Positions 27,375-36,322 of a stretch of DNA of 64,000 bases are shown in pieces. How positions within the stretch are numbered: position 1 is the stretch's first letter; every line of letters starts with the position of its first letter. The translations under genes were made by a program, and so were the position numbers. The notes beneath the pieces are model-generated. The model worked only from the letters and a program-made list of their open reading frames with translations. It did no database searches and was not told the DNA's origin. The stretch covers positions 372,001 through 436,000 of the forward strand of contig NZ_CP085081.1 of the NCBI RefSeq assembly GCF_023243115.1. Reading direction: 5' to 3'. Source of the DNA: Sediminicoccus sp. KRV36. GTDB taxonomy: Bacteria; Pseudomonadota; Alphaproteobacteria; Acetobacterales; Acetobacteraceae.

Positions 27375-28106
27375 TCAGCGCAGGAGGTTGACGGCCAGGC
27401 CCGCCAGCACGGCGGCGTTGAGCAGGAAGAGCAAGCCACCCAGCACGCGCCAGGAAGGGCCGATCGCCTTGCCGAAAAACCGGCCGAGCAGCGCGACACC
27501 GATCAATCCGGGCATGGTGCCGGCGACGAAGGCCAGCATGGCGAGCCCGCCGGCCAAAGCGCTGCCCGCACCCGCCGCCGCCGCCAGGGCGGCATAGAGC
27601 AGGCCGCAGGGCAGGGCCGAGAGCAGCAAGCCCAGCCGCACACCGCCCCAGCCGCCAGGGGCCGCCAGCAGGCCGCCCAGCCGCGCTTCGAGGAAGCGCG
27701 GCAGTCGCGGCAGCGCCAGCCGCGGCAGCAGTGCGGAAAACCGCGCCGAGGCCTGTGCCAGCATCAAAAGCGCGGCGCAGAGCAGCAGGAAGGCGGCGAC
27801 CCAGCGCAACCCGCTGGCCTGGGCCAGCACAGCGCCGGCGCCACCCGCGAGCGTGCCGAGTGCCGCGTAACCCAGCCCGCGCCCCAGGTGATAGGGCAGC
27901 AGCATCCCGCCGCTGAGGCGCCGCAGCACGCCGCCGCCGAGGCTCGACGGCGCTGTCGCCGCGGCTTGCGCCAGGACGAAGGGGCCGCACATGGCGCTGC
28001 AATGCGTCAGGCCGCCCGCGAAGCCCGCCAGGAACAACGCGCCCATCAGCGCCGGAAGGCCGGCCGGCCCCAGCGCGGCCAGGTCATGGAGGCAATTGGC
28101 AAGCAC
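27375..28106 (-). CDS. SafE/TauE-type membrane protein with HCxxMCGPF motif
   Basis: A 243-residue protein with about six helices, of the UreH/DsbD_2-like group often labelled sulfite exporter TauE/SafE. The motif GLTHCSAMCGPFVLAQ (near residue 32), with its Cys pair, and LLSALPCGLLYAALAAA near 165 are typical. Members near cbb3 operons have been tied to copper supply for the oxidase, and the ccoNOQP-GHIS operon lies only a few kb away, so that is the preferred guess. The start is GTG behind AGGA; no in-frame ATG exists near the N-terminus. Confidence 0.75.
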   Translation of the reverse strand: MLANCLHDLAALGPAGLPALMGALFLAGFAGGLTHCSAMCGPFVLAQAAATAPSSLGGGVLRRLSGGMLLPYHLGRGLGYAALGTLAGGAGAVLAQASGLRWVAAFLLLCAALLMLAQASARFSALLPRLALPRLPRFLEARLGGLLAAPGGWGGVRLGLLLSALPCGLLYAALAAAAGAGSALAGGLAMLAFVAGTMPGLIGVALLGRFFGKAIGPSWRVLGGLLFLLNAAVLAGLAVNLLR

Positions 28107-28241
28107 CGGATTTTCCTATCCCACCGGCACCGTCATGGCCATCGCCGTGATGGCGCCCATGCTGCCGCGGATGACGGTTTTGGCCCTGCGAGGCGGCCGG
28201 CACCTATCGTCCGCCGCGCCCGGCTCTGCTATGGGTCAGGG

Positions 28242-29204
28242 ATGCTTGCATTGACCATGGGGGAGCCCGCCGGCATCGGCGCCGAGATCGCCGTGAAGGC
28301 TTGGCACGCCTTGCGCGCGACGGGGCCGGCCTTCCTGCTGCTGGATGATGCGGACCGCCTTACCGGCGCGCCCATCCAGCGCATCGCCCATCCGGATGAG
28401 GCGAATTTCGCCGCGGCCCTGCCGGTGCTGCACCGCAAGCTGGCGGTGCCGGCCGTCCCGGGACAGCCGAATGTCGCGACGGCCGAGGCCGTGATCGCGG
28501 CGATCCGCGAGGCGGTGGCGCTGGCGCTCAGCGGCGCAGTGGATGGCGTGGTGACGAATCCCATTCAGAAATCCGTCCTCACCGCCGCCGGTTTCGCACA
28601 TCCGGGCCATACGGAATTCCTGGGCGAACTGGCCGGCACCGGCGTGCCGCCCGTCATGATGCTGGCCTGCCCGCAACTGCGCGTCGTGCCCGTCACCGTG
28701 CATGAACCGCTGGCGCGCGCCATTGCGCGGCTGACCCCGGCGCTGATCATCGAGCATGCGCGCATCACGCATGACGCGCTGCGCCGGGATTTCGGCATCG
28801 CCGCACCGCGCCTCGCCATTGCCGGGCTCAATCCGCATGCGGGCGAGGCCGGCACGCTCGGCCGGGAGGACCAGGCCATCGTGGCGCCGGCCGTGGCGGC
28901 GCTGCGGGCCCTGGGCATCGCCGCCACCGGCCCCTGGCCGCCGGATACGATGTTCACCGCCCATGCGCGCCCCACCTATGACGCCGCCATTTGCCTGTAT
29001 CACGACCAGGCGCTGATCCCGATCAAGACGCTCGACATGGCGGGCGGCGTGAATGTGACGCTCGGCCTCTCCATCATCCGCACCAGCCCGGACCACGGCA
29101 CGGCGCTGGACATCGCGGGGCAGGGCATCGCCAGTGCGGAAAGCCTGATCGCGGCGATTCGCCTGGCGGCTCAACTCGCCGAACACCGAAGGACACGGGT
29201 CTGA
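28242..29204 (+). CDS. pdxA: 4-hydroxythreonine-4-phosphate dehydrogenase PdxA
   Basis: A 320-residue cytosolic enzyme that oxidises 4-phosphohydroxy-L-threonine for pyridoxal phosphate synthesis. Diagnostic parts: LTMGEPAGIGAEIAVKA at the N-terminus, the substrate-side GFAHPGHTEFLGEL (metal His near 123), LNPHAGEAGTLGREDQAI near 195, and the metal site AAICLYHDQALIPIKTL near 255. Its stop shares a base with the pdxJ start (TGATG). The pair catalyses consecutive steps of the DXP-dependent PLP route. A promoter probably lies in the 135 bases before it. Confidence 0.96.
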   Translation: MLALTMGEPAGIGAEIAVKAWHALRATGPAFLLLDDADRLTGAPIQRIAHPDEANFAAALPVLHRKLAVPAVPGQPNVATAEAVIAAIREAVALALSGAVDGVVTNPIQKSVLTAAGFAHPGHTEFLGELAGTGVPPVMMLACPQLRVVPVTVHEPLARAIARLTPALIIEHARITHDALRRDFGIAAPRLAIAGLNPHAGEAGTLGREDQAIVAPAVAALRALGIAATGPWPPDTMFTAHARPTYDAAICLYHDQALIPIKTLDMAGGVNVTLGLSIIRTSPDHGTALDIAGQGIASAESLIAAIRLAAQLAEHRRTRV

Positions 29205-29923
29205 TGCGCCTTTCCGTCAATGTGGATCATGTGGCAACGCTGCGGAACGCCCGCGGCGGGGCGTTTCCCTGCCCGGTGGAGGCGGCGCGCCTCGCCATGG
29301 CATCCGGTGCCGATGGCGTGACCATGCATCTGCGCGAGGATCGGCGCCACATCCGGGACCGTGACCTGGAGCGCGTCGCCACCGAGGTGCAGACCCGCCT
29401 GAACTTCGAGATGGCCGCGACGGAGGAGATGGTGGCCCTGGCCGAGCGGCTGCGCCCGCCAGCAGTCTGCATCGTCCCCGAGAAGCGCGCCGAACTCACC
29501 ACCGAAGGCGGGCTGGATGTGCTGCGCGCCGGCCCCTTCCTGGCGGAGGCGATCCGCCGCCTGGCCGGGCTTGGCATCGAGGTCTCGCTTTTTGTGGAGC
29601 CGGATGCATTGCAAATTGCAAGAACCGCCGAACTGGGCGCCCAGGCGATCGAACTGCACACCGGCACCTATGCGGATGCGTCGGCCGAAGCGCGTCCAGC
29701 CTTGGCCGCGCGGTTGGCGGAAGCGGCGCGCTACGCGAAAACCCTTGATCTTCAATGCCATGCCGGCCATGGCCTGAGCTATGAGACGATCACGCCCATC
29801 GCCGCCATCGCAGAAATCAGCGAGGTTTCCATCGGTCATTTCCTCATTTCGGCCTCGGTCTTCGAGGGGCTTCCCGCCGTCATCGCCCGCATGAAGGGGC
29901 TGATTGCCGACGCGCGGGGCTGA
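29204..29923 (+). CDS. pdxJ: Pyridoxine 5'-phosphate synthase PdxJ
   Basis: A 239-residue TIM-barrel enzyme that condenses 1-deoxyxylulose 5-phosphate with the PdxA product to give pyridoxine phosphate. Recognisable: LSVNVDHVATLRNARGG (residues 3-19), TMHLREDRRHIRDRD near 43, CIVPEKRAELTTEGGLDV near 88, and the C-terminal EVSIGHFLISASVFEGL. It is coupled to pdxA by TGATG overlap. Confidence 0.97.
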   Translation: MRLSVNVDHVATLRNARGGAFPCPVEAARLAMASGADGVTMHLREDRRHIRDRDLERVATEVQTRLNFEMAATEEMVALAERLRPPAVCIVPEKRAELTTEGGLDVLRAGPFLAEAIRRLAGLGIEVSLFVEPDALQIARTAELGAQAIELHTGTYADASAEARPALAARLAEAARYAKTLDLQCHAGHGLSYETITPIAAIAEISEVSIGHFLISASVFEGLPAVIARMKGLIADARG

Positions 29924-29962
29924 ATTCGGGTTGGCACGGGGGTTGCTCCGTGGGGTGCAGAT

Positions 29963-29985
29963 CCCGAACCCTGTCACGGTTCGGG
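29963..29985. other. Hairpin downstream of pdxJ
   Basis: CCCGAACC and GGTTCGGG form a perfect 8-bp stem around a 7-base loop, 40 bases after the pdxJ stop and 30 before a small membrane-protein gene. There is no T-run, so it is at best a weak terminator or an RNA-stability element. Confidence 0.4.
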
Positions 29986-30014
29986 GCACGACCGGAACCG
30001 AACAGGAGTTGGCC

Positions 30015-30155
30015 ATGAACACCAATGATTACGTCGCCGCCCGCCGCCAGCGCTTTGAGGATGAAACGCCCTCGGCCCTGGCTTATTGGGGCACGGGCCT
30101 GGCTTGCCTCAGCTTTCTGATCTTCGTGTTCTGGCTGGCCGGGATGAAGTTCTGA
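30015..30155 (+). CDS. Small single-helix membrane protein
   Basis: A 46-residue protein: a charged N-terminus (MNTNDYVAARRQRFEDET), then one hydrophobic helix (LAYWGTGLACLSFLIFVFWLAGM) near residues 22-44. AGGAG lies 7 nt before the ATG, which supports translation. I do not recognise a family. It may be read from its own promoter or through the pdxAJ transcript, from which a hairpin separates it. Confidence 0.5.
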   Translation: MNTNDYVAARRQRFEDETPSALAYWGTGLACLSFLIFVFWLAGMKF

Positions 30156-30511
30156 TCCTGGCGGGGCGGCGCTGTATTCGCCTTGACGGTCCGCCGCGCC
30201 GCCAGTGGCAGGGGCTTGCGAGCTGGACGCCGTCCCATAGGCCGGCGGGAAGAGCGGAGGATGCGAAATGGCGCCTCCCTCGCGCCTCCAGGGCGCCAGA
30301 ACGCGCTGCTTCCGGGCTCCATGAATTCACGTATGGATCGGGCGTACGCATCGAGATGCGGGGTGCCCGCCGCGTGATCCGCGCGGTCCGTGTCCGGTGT
30401 GGCCGGTTCAGCCACCTGCCGAAGCAGCCGCCTCATTGCAAGGCGGCCCGGAAACTAAGCGAAGACAGAAGGCCGGAGCCGTTTGCCCTCTGACCTTTCG
30501 GCGAAGCCGCT
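30156..30511. other. Intergenic stretch without a supported gene
   Basis: This 356-base region lies between the convergent ends of the small membrane protein gene and metF. Short open frames in it have no ribosome binding site and low-complexity Arg-rich translations. No clear terminator, repeat or RNA structure was found. Confidence 0.5.
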
Positions 30512-31447
30512 CTATGCCGCAGCCACCGGCCGCGCGCCGAGGATATGGGCGATGGCGTAGGTCAGGTCCGGGCGGTTCAGCGTGTAGAAGTGGAACTCAT
30601 CCACGCCATTGGCCTGCAGGATGCGCACCTGCTCGGCGGCGACCGTCGCGGCCACCATGCGGCGCGTGGCTTCATCATCATCCAGCCCTTCAAAGAGCTT
30701 TTCCAGCCAGGCCGGAACCGAGGCGCCGCACATGGCGGAGAAGCGCTTCACCTGCGCGAAATTGGAGACCGGCAGGATGCCCGGCACGATGGGCAGGGTG
30801 ATCCCGGCCGCGTGGCAGCGGTCGAGGAAGCGCAGATAGACATCGGTATCGAAGAAATACTGCGTGATGGCCCGGTTGGCGCCCGCATCCATCTTGCGCT
30901 TGAAGAAATCCAGATCCGCATCGGCCGAGAGCGCGGCCGGGTGCGTCTCCGGGTAGGCGCCCACGCTGATGTCGAAATCCGCGATGCGGCGCAGGCCACG
31001 AACGAGGTCCTCGGCCTGGGCATAGCCGCCCGGATGCGGCGTGTACTGGCTGGCGCCGGCCGGCGGATCGCCCCGCAGGGCCACGATGTTGCGCACGCCG
31101 GCAGCCCAGTATTCGCGCGCCACCTCGTCCACTTCTTCCCGCGTGGCGCCCACGCAGGTCAGATGGGCGGCGGGCGTCAGCGTCGTTTCACTGGCCAGCT
31201 TCGAGACGGTGTCGTGCGTGCGGGCCCGGGTGGAGCCGCCCGCGCCATAGGTGACGGAGACGAAGCGCGGTGCCAGGGGTTCCAGCCGGCGGATGCAGGC
31301 CCAGAGGTCCGCTTCCAACTTTTCATTCTTCGGCGGGAAGAATTCAAAGGAGAGTTTGGGCGCGGGAAGACTGTTCGGTGACGGCAAGGTGCCGACACGC
31401 GGTCCCGTGAGCCAGCGTTCCAAGGTGTTCTGCACAGCGTTGTCCAT
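30512..31447 (-). CDS. metF: Methylenetetrahydrofolate reductase MetF
   Basis: A 311-residue FAD enzyme of the TIM-barrel MTHFR family, which makes 5-methyl-THF for the methionine synthase encoded near 45-48 kb. Motifs: LSFEFFPPKNEKLEADLW (catalytic Glu, near residue 35), FVSVTYGAGGSTRARTHDTV near 63, and NIVALRGDPPAG near 120. The open frame runs on upstream, but the ATG at MDNAVQNTLE fits family length. No arsR or metH gene is adjacent, and I do not see here the CATAA-type palindrome found upstream of the metH unit. Confidence 0.95.
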   Translation of the reverse strand: MDNAVQNTLERWLTGPRVGTLPSPNSLPAPKLSFEFFPPKNEKLEADLWACIRRLEPLAPRFVSVTYGAGGSTRARTHDTVSKLASETTLTPAAHLTCVGATREEVDEVAREYWAAGVRNIVALRGDPPAGASQYTPHPGGYAQAEDLVRGLRRIADFDISVGAYPETHPAALSADADLDFFKRKMDAGANRAITQYFFDTDVYLRFLDRCHAAGITLPIVPGILPVSNFAQVKRFSAMCGASVPAWLEKLFEGLDDDEATRRMVAATVAAEQVRILQANGVDEFHFYTLNRPDLTYAIAHILGARPVAAA

Positions 31448-31630
31448 GATGGTGGTTTTGGCGTCGGAGTCGCGTTTTCGCAAGGGGCTTGAATTGTGGC
31501 GGTGACTTTTCGTGACACGCCAGCAACTTGCCGGACAGGGGTTGATTGTGCTTTTAAAGCGTGAAGGCCTTGGCAAGGCTGGCGTCGCTGCGGCTTTACC
31601 GGCCGTATTCAGAAAGGTCGGGTTCCACCC

Positions 31631-32443
31631 ATGCGCTTCGGCCCTCTTTTGGCTACCGCTCTGATCGTCATCGGCCTCGCCGGCTGCGCGACGCGTCCGC
31701 CCGCTTCCGATCCGGAGGCCCTGGCTGAATATGAGGCCAATAACGACCCGCTCGAGCCGTTGAACCGCGGCCTCTACGAAGTGAACAACGCACTGGATAC
31801 GGTTGTTCTGCGGCCGGCTGCCGTGGCCTATCGCACCCTGGTTCCGGGCCCGGTCCGGGAGGGCGTTCGCAATGCCCTCGGCAATCTGCGGGCGCCGACG
31901 ATCCTGATGAATGACCTCCTGCAGGGCGATATGGACCGCGCCGGGCGCACGGCGAGCCGCTTCCTGATCAATTCCACGCTGGGGCTGGGTGGCCTCGTGG
32001 ATGTCGCGGAATGGCAATTCGGCATTCGCGGCCATGGCGAGGATTTCGGCCAGACCCTGGCCACCTGGGGCGTGGGTGAGGGGCCCTATCTCTTTCTGCC
32101 GCTCCTCGGGCCTTCCAATGTGCGGGACCTCACCGGCGCTGGCGTTGATGCGGTGGCCAGCCCCTGGTTCTGGTTCGGCCAGGGCGAGGTGGTGGAAATC
32201 CTGCGCTGGGTCCGCACCGGCATGACCATCCTGGACGCGCGTGAGGGCGTGCTGGATGTGCTGGATACGCTGTATGCCACCTCGCTCGATCCCTATTCCA
32301 CGCTGCGCAGCGCCTATCGTCAGCGGCGTGAGGCGGAGATCCGCAATTCCGGCCAGGCGGCACCCGATGCCGCGGGCAGCACCGGCTTTGGCGTGGGCGT
32401 CGGTGTCACCCTCCCCCCGGCCACGCCCCAAACCCCGCGCTGA
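31631..32443 (+). CDS. mlaA: MlaA/VacJ outer-membrane lipoprotein
   Basis: A 270-residue lipoprotein with signal peptide and lipobox (GLAGC, Cys at residue 19). The family core follows: NDPLEPLNRGLYEVNNALD near 38, GNLRAPTILMNDLLQGD near 85 and EDFGQTLATWGVGEGPYLFLPLLGPSNVRD near 135. MlaA removes phospholipid from the outer leaflet of the outer membrane and hands it to MlaC, encoded 11 bases downstream. The Gly/Val-Pro tail after residue 245 is variable. The mlaFEDB transporter genes are not nearby. Confidence 0.95.
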   Translation: MRFGPLLATALIVIGLAGCATRPPASDPEALAEYEANNDPLEPLNRGLYEVNNALDTVVLRPAAVAYRTLVPGPVREGVRNALGNLRAPTILMNDLLQGDMDRAGRTASRFLINSTLGLGGLVDVAEWQFGIRGHGEDFGQTLATWGVGEGPYLFLPLLGPSNVRDLTGAGVDAVASPWFWFGQGEVVEILRWVRTGMTILDAREGVLDVLDTLYATSLDPYSTLRSAYRQRREAEIRNSGQAAPDAAGSTGFGVGVGVTLPPATPQTPR

Positions 32444-32454
32444 GTGACGACAAC

Positions 32455-33081
32455 ATGCAGATGATCTCGATCGGGCGTCGCGGCGCCCTTCTGGCGGGGC
32501 TGGGTCTTGCCCTTCCGCGCCCCGCCGCCGCGCAGATGGATGCGACCCGCGCCATCACCTTCATCCAGACCACCGGGAACGCCATCGTCGCGGCGGTGAA
32601 CAGCACCACGCTGACTGCGCCGCAGCGTCAGGAGCGGGTGGCAACGCTGCTGCGCCAGGCGCTCGACATCGAGGGTATCGGCCGCTTCATCCTGGGCCGC
32701 TGGTGGCGCGTGGCGAGCCCGGCAGAGCAGCAGGAATATCTCCGCCTCTTTGAGGAAACCGTGGTCCGCAGCCTCGCCAGCCGCTTCGGCAACTACCAGG
32801 GCGTGCGCTTCGCGCTCGGGCGCAGCCAGCAGCGCACCGAGGATGACGTCCTGGTGACCACCGTCGTGGAGCGCCCCGGCACCGAGGCCTTCAACCTGGA
32901 TTGGCGCGTGGCCGATGTGAATGGCCAGCCCCGGGTGGTGGATCTGGTGGCCGAGGGCACGTCTCTGCGGCTCACGCAGCGCAGCGAATACAGCGCCGTC
33001 GTCCAGCGCGGCGGCAACCAGGTCGCCGCCCTGCTGACCGCGATGCGCGGGCAGTTGCAGCAGATGCAGGCGCGGCAATAG
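32455..33081 (+). CDS. mlaC: Phospholipid-binding periplasmic protein MlaC
   Basis: A 208-residue protein of the MlaC/Ttg2D family that ferries lipid between the outer-membrane MlaA and the inner-membrane Mla transporter. Family features include IGRFILGRWWRVASPAEQQEYLRLFEETV (residues 78-106) and a beta-rich C-terminal half. The signal (SIGRRGALLAGLGLALPRPAAAQ) contains an Arg-Arg pair, so Tat export is possible, unusual for MlaC. The ribosome binding site is weak, and coupling to mlaA is likely. Confidence 0.92.
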   Translation: MQMISIGRRGALLAGLGLALPRPAAAQMDATRAITFIQTTGNAIVAAVNSTTLTAPQRQERVATLLRQALDIEGIGRFILGRWWRVASPAEQQEYLRLFEETVVRSLASRFGNYQGVRFALGRSQQRTEDDVLVTTVVERPGTEAFNLDWRVADVNGQPRVVDLVAEGTSLRLTQRSEYSAVVQRGGNQVAALLTAMRGQLQQMQARQ

Positions 33082-33249
33082 GGCCTCCCCGCCAGGGTTC
33101 GATGGCTCCCCGCATTGGTCGCGGCGGGCGTATCGCCCCGGAGGCGTGCCTGGCTGTGCCAGCCCATATTCCGCGTGGCACAGCAGCCTGATCCGCCAGG
33201 GTCCGGCGCCATGCCCCCGACCCGCAAGCCGGCTCCATCTCAGGCATAA

Positions 33250-33525
33250 GCCACGATCGCCCGGCCTTTCGGGCCTGATCACTTCTTCCTGGTGATCCGC
33301 CGCACCGGCCAATTCCAAGAGCCGGACGTGCTGGAAAGCCTGGCGACGCGCCTCAGGCCCGATGATCGCGTGCGCAATACGGGGCAAACACACGCCCCTC
33401 CTCGCCGCCGTCGGCGGCTGCCGCGTCCCGGCGATCGAGCCTGCCCCGCCCAAGCGCCGAGGCAGCAGGGCTTCCTCCGCTCCGAGGGCGTGCTGGGCCA
33501 GGCTGCCACCTGCCGGATCACATGA
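33250..33525 (+). pseudogene. Frameshifted remnant of an FkbM-family methyltransferase
   Basis: Two plus-strand frames together resemble the start of an FkbM methyltransferase. Frame one reads FGPDHFFLVIRRTGQFQEPD and then LESLATRLRPDDRV (to about 33372). From about 33382 the next frame continues GKHTPLLAAVGGCRVPAIEP, matching the SAM-binding and following strand (V-D-x-G-A-N-x-G-x-H-T ... C-R-V-x-A-x-E-P). The glycine-rich loop itself is lost at the junction, there is no start codon with a ribosome site, and a stop precedes the first block. The rest of the gene is gone. The family call rests on recall of the pattern. Confidence 0.55.
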
Positions 33526-33634
33526 GATGCCGCGCCGCCCATGATCTCGCCGCACCAGCTCCGGACGCGGCCCGATTCCACCAGGGCGGATCAGGCCCTA
33601 TCCTGGCCCGGGACAGGGGCGGGAGGGTCGGTGG

Positions 33635-34624
33635 ATGCGGGGCTGGATCAGGGTTGCGGCCATCCTGCTGGGCGTGGTGCCGCGCCACGCCTCGGGCCAG
33701 GCGGCGGCCTGCCCCGCCCATGCGCCCGTGGCCCAGCTCGGCGGCGTGTCCTGGTATGCGGATCGCGAGCATTTCTCCATCGTGGACCCCGAGCGCCGGC
33801 GCCAGCATGACGCGATGCTGAAGCCGTTGACGGACCTCATGCTCGATCTCGGCCGCATCGCCGATGGCGCGGCCGGCGCGCCCGGCCCCGCATGCGCGCT
33901 CGGCCTGCTGCGCGGCTGGGCTGCCGCCGGCGCCCTGCTGCAAACCCCGGCCAACTTCAATGGCGTGGTGGAGCGCGCGGTCCATGCCCGCGGGCTGAAT
34001 ATCGTGGCGTTCAAGCTGAACGCCCGTGGCACGCCGCCCGAAGCCGCCACCCTGGCATGGCTGCGCCGCCTCAGCCTCGCCACCACCGCGGATTTCGCGC
34101 GGCGTGGGCGGGTGGATAACCTCTACGCCTGGTCGGCGGTGAATGCCGCGAGCTTCCTGATCCTGGCCCCCGATGCACAGCTCGCCCAGCATGAACAACG
34201 CGCCTGGGAGCGCTCGCTCTCCGCCATCCGTGAGGATGGGTTGATCGCGACGGAGGCCGAGCGCGGCCAGCGTACACTGGTCTATCACCAGTATTTCCTG
34301 GCTGCCCTCATCATGACGCAGCGCTTCCGTGAGGCGCGCGGCCTGCCCACCACCCCGGCGGAGCGTGCGAAGCTCGCTCTCCTCGCCCGCCGCGTGGGCG
34401 AGGGGTTTTGCGATCCGCGCCGCTTTGCCGCCGCCGCGGGCAATATCGCCCAGGAAATCCCGGCCCAGCCGAACCAGCGCATTCCCACCGCCATGGGGGG
34501 CAGCCTGCTGACGGAGGAGTATCGCCGCTGCGCGCCCGTGCCCACGCATTTCAACCAGCCGCAGCTCGGCGGGCGGCTCGACCTGACGCAAAGCCTCCTG
34601 GCGCGGACCGCGCCGGCGCGATGA
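33635..34624 (+). CDS. Alginate-lyase-like (PL5-type) exported protein
   Basis: A 329-residue protein with a signal peptide (about residues 1-24) and an all-helical body resembling the alginate lyase family (AlgL, PL5): WYADREHFSIVDPERRRQHDAML near 45, then an ANFNGVVERAVHARGLNIVAFKL block. The conserved N-N-H-x-Y-W active-site motif of AlgL appears to correspond to VDNLYAW near residue 165, with Leu in place of His, so lyase activity is doubtful. GGGAGG lies 7-9 nt before the ATG. It stands between an FkbM relic and two glycosyltransferases, suggesting a polysaccharide context. Confidence 0.6.
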   Translation: MRGWIRVAAILLGVVPRHASGQAAACPAHAPVAQLGGVSWYADREHFSIVDPERRRQHDAMLKPLTDLMLDLGRIADGAAGAPGPACALGLLRGWAAAGALLQTPANFNGVVERAVHARGLNIVAFKLNARGTPPEAATLAWLRRLSLATTADFARRGRVDNLYAWSAVNAASFLILAPDAQLAQHEQRAWERSLSAIREDGLIATEAERGQRTLVYHQYFLAALIMTQRFREARGLPTTPAERAKLALLARRVGEGFCDPRRFAAAAGNIAQEIPAQPNQRIPTAMGGSLLTEEYRRCAPVPTHFNQPQLGGRLDLTQSLLARTAPAR

Positions 34625-34663
34625 GGTCTTGAAACCCGTCCCCCCCTCATGCAGGAAGGGTGG

Positions 34664-36322
34664 ATGGCAGAAGAACCCGGCTATGTGCAGGAGGTGAAGC
34701 GCGAATTCGCCAGCGTTTCGCTGGCGCCGCTGAGCCTCTCCGTCCAGCCCCTGCCATCGCGCATCTCACCCATCCTGATCTCGGTGATCCGCAATGAGGG
34801 GGACCGGCTGGCGGATTTTCTGCGGCATTACCGCGCGGGGGGCATCCGGCGCTTCTGTTTCATTGACAATGGCTCGACCGATGGTTCGCTCGGATACCTC
34901 GCGGCCCAGCCGGATGTGGACCTCTATCAGCGCCCCGGCGTCTTTGACTGGAAGCTCAAGCAGGGCTGGATCAACCGCGCCATCGCCAGCTACGGGCTGG
35001 AGCGCTGGTTCCTTTATGTGGATGCGGATGAGCATGTCGTCTTCGAGGAGAGCGCGCAGCGCGGCTTCGAGGAATTGGCGGCCGAGATGGAGCGGCGCGG
35101 CATCTGGCGGGTGCGCGGCTTCCTGCTCGACATGTATGCGCAGGGCCCGCTGCTGAACACCGGCTACCGCGCCGGCGAGCGACTGCTGGACAGCTACCCC
35201 TTCCATGACCGCACCGGCTATGTGGAGAGCCGCTACCGGGAGGTGCTCTCGGTCAAGGGCGGGCCCCGCCGCCGTGTCTTTTCCGCCGCCGATCCGGCCT
35301 TCAATCCGGAGATGGTGAAGTACCCGCTGTTTCGCCTGAAGCCCGGCGAGTTCATGGCGAACCCGCACCATATCTGGCCCTATGACGCGAATTTCCTCTC
35401 GCCCCGCCATCTGGCCATTCTGCATTTCAAATTCCTGCCCCATGTGGCGGAGCGGATTCGCGAGGCGCTGGAACGCCGGAACTACTGGGGCGGCAGCGCC
35501 GAGTACCGGAATTATCACGAGGTGCTGAGCAACACGCCCGATCTGACGCTGCACGGCGCCGTCAGCACGCGCTATGTCTCGCCCGAGCGGCTGGTGGATG
35601 AGGGGCTGATCGCCCGGATGGACTGGCCGCGTGGCGCGACGCCCGGGCATGCCCTGCTTGCGGCGGCGCGCGCCCATCGCGCGGCGCTCGGTGGCTGCCT
35701 GCCCTTCCAGCCGGTCCCGGCCTCAGCCGCAGAACCCGAGCCCTTGCCCGGCTTGCCACCCCCCATCCCACCGCCGGCCAAGCCCCTGCCCCCGGCCGGG
35801 CGGGTCAGCGTGGCGCCGCCCCGGCCACTCGCCACTCCGGCCAGTTCGGAGGCGACGACCATCCGCCCGAAGGAGCCGGTGGCCCGCGCGCGTGATGGGC
35901 GCTTCATCGTCACCGTGAATGAATATCGCTCCAAGCCGCCGCATTACCGTCATCTCGACCTCACCATCCCCGATCTGCCGCTGGAGGATGCCTCGCGCGC
36001 GGCGGTGCGCTTCAAGCTGGGGCTGAGCGGCGTTGCGCCGCGTCTGGAGTTTCGCCCCGGGCCGAGCTGGCCGCTCTTTGCCCGCGCCTGGCCGGGCGAG
36101 GAGGCCGATCACTTCGGCCCGGTGTTCCGCGTGGGGCCGGGCGGGCCGCGCGCCAAGGTGATGGCGCTGATCCCCGAGGCGAGTGACCGCGCGGCCATCG
36201 CCGCCATCATCGGCCTGCTGCCTGAGATCGTGGCGGCCGTCCTGCCCCAGCTGCCGCTGAGTTCGGAGGATGTGGTGCTGTTTTCCCGCGCCGCGATCGA
36301 GCTGCCGGCGGCGCTGTCATGA
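34664..36322 (+). CDS. Glycosyltransferase family 2 protein with extra C-terminal domain
   Basis: The first 330 residues form a GT-A glycosyltransferase of the GT2 (Glyco_tranf_2_4) type: ISVIRNEGDRLADFLRHYRA near 40, FIDNGSTDGS near 68, and DADEHVVFEE at about 118. A Pro-rich linker (about 355-395) leads to an unrecognised 145-residue C-terminal domain. It is cytosolic, with no membrane helix. The ATG at 34664 has AGGA 7 nt upstream; an in-frame ATG at 34649 lacks one. Its stop overlaps the next glycosyltransferase start (ATGA), so the two are translated together. Confidence 0.78.
   Translation: MAEEPGYVQEVKREFASVSLAPLSLSVQPLPSRISPILISVIRNEGDRLADFLRHYRAGGIRRFCFIDNGSTDGSLGYLAAQPDVDLYQRPGVFDWKLKQGWINRAIASYGLERWFLYVDADEHVVFEESAQRGFEELAAEMERRGIWRVRGFLLDMYAQGPLLNTGYRAGERLLDSYPFHDRTGYVESRYREVLSVKGGPRRRVFSAADPAFNPEMVKYPLFRLKPGEFMANPHHIWPYDANFLSPRHLAILHFKFLPHVAERIREALERRNYWGGSAEYRNYHEVLSNTPDLTLHGAVSTRYVSPERLVDEGLIARMDWPRGATPGHALLAAARAHRAALGGCLPFQPVPASAAEPEPLPGLPPPIPPPAKPLPPAGRVSVAPPRPLATPASSEATTIRPKEPVARARDGRFIVTVNEYRSKPPHYRHLDLTIPDLPLEDASRAAVRFKLGLSGVAPRLEFRPGPSWPLFARAWPGEEADHFGPVFRVGPGGPRAKVMALIPEASDRAAIAAIIGLLPEIVAAVLPQLPLSSEDVVLFSRAAIELPAALS

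Noticed and set aside
30156..30511. Small genes or RNA between the 46-residue membrane protein and metF
   Set aside because: Candidate frames lack ribosome sites and no stable structured RNA pattern was seen.
31448..31630. SAM-II or SAM/SAH riboswitch upstream of metF
   Set aside because: The leader does not show the conserved pseudoknot blocks I know for these classes.
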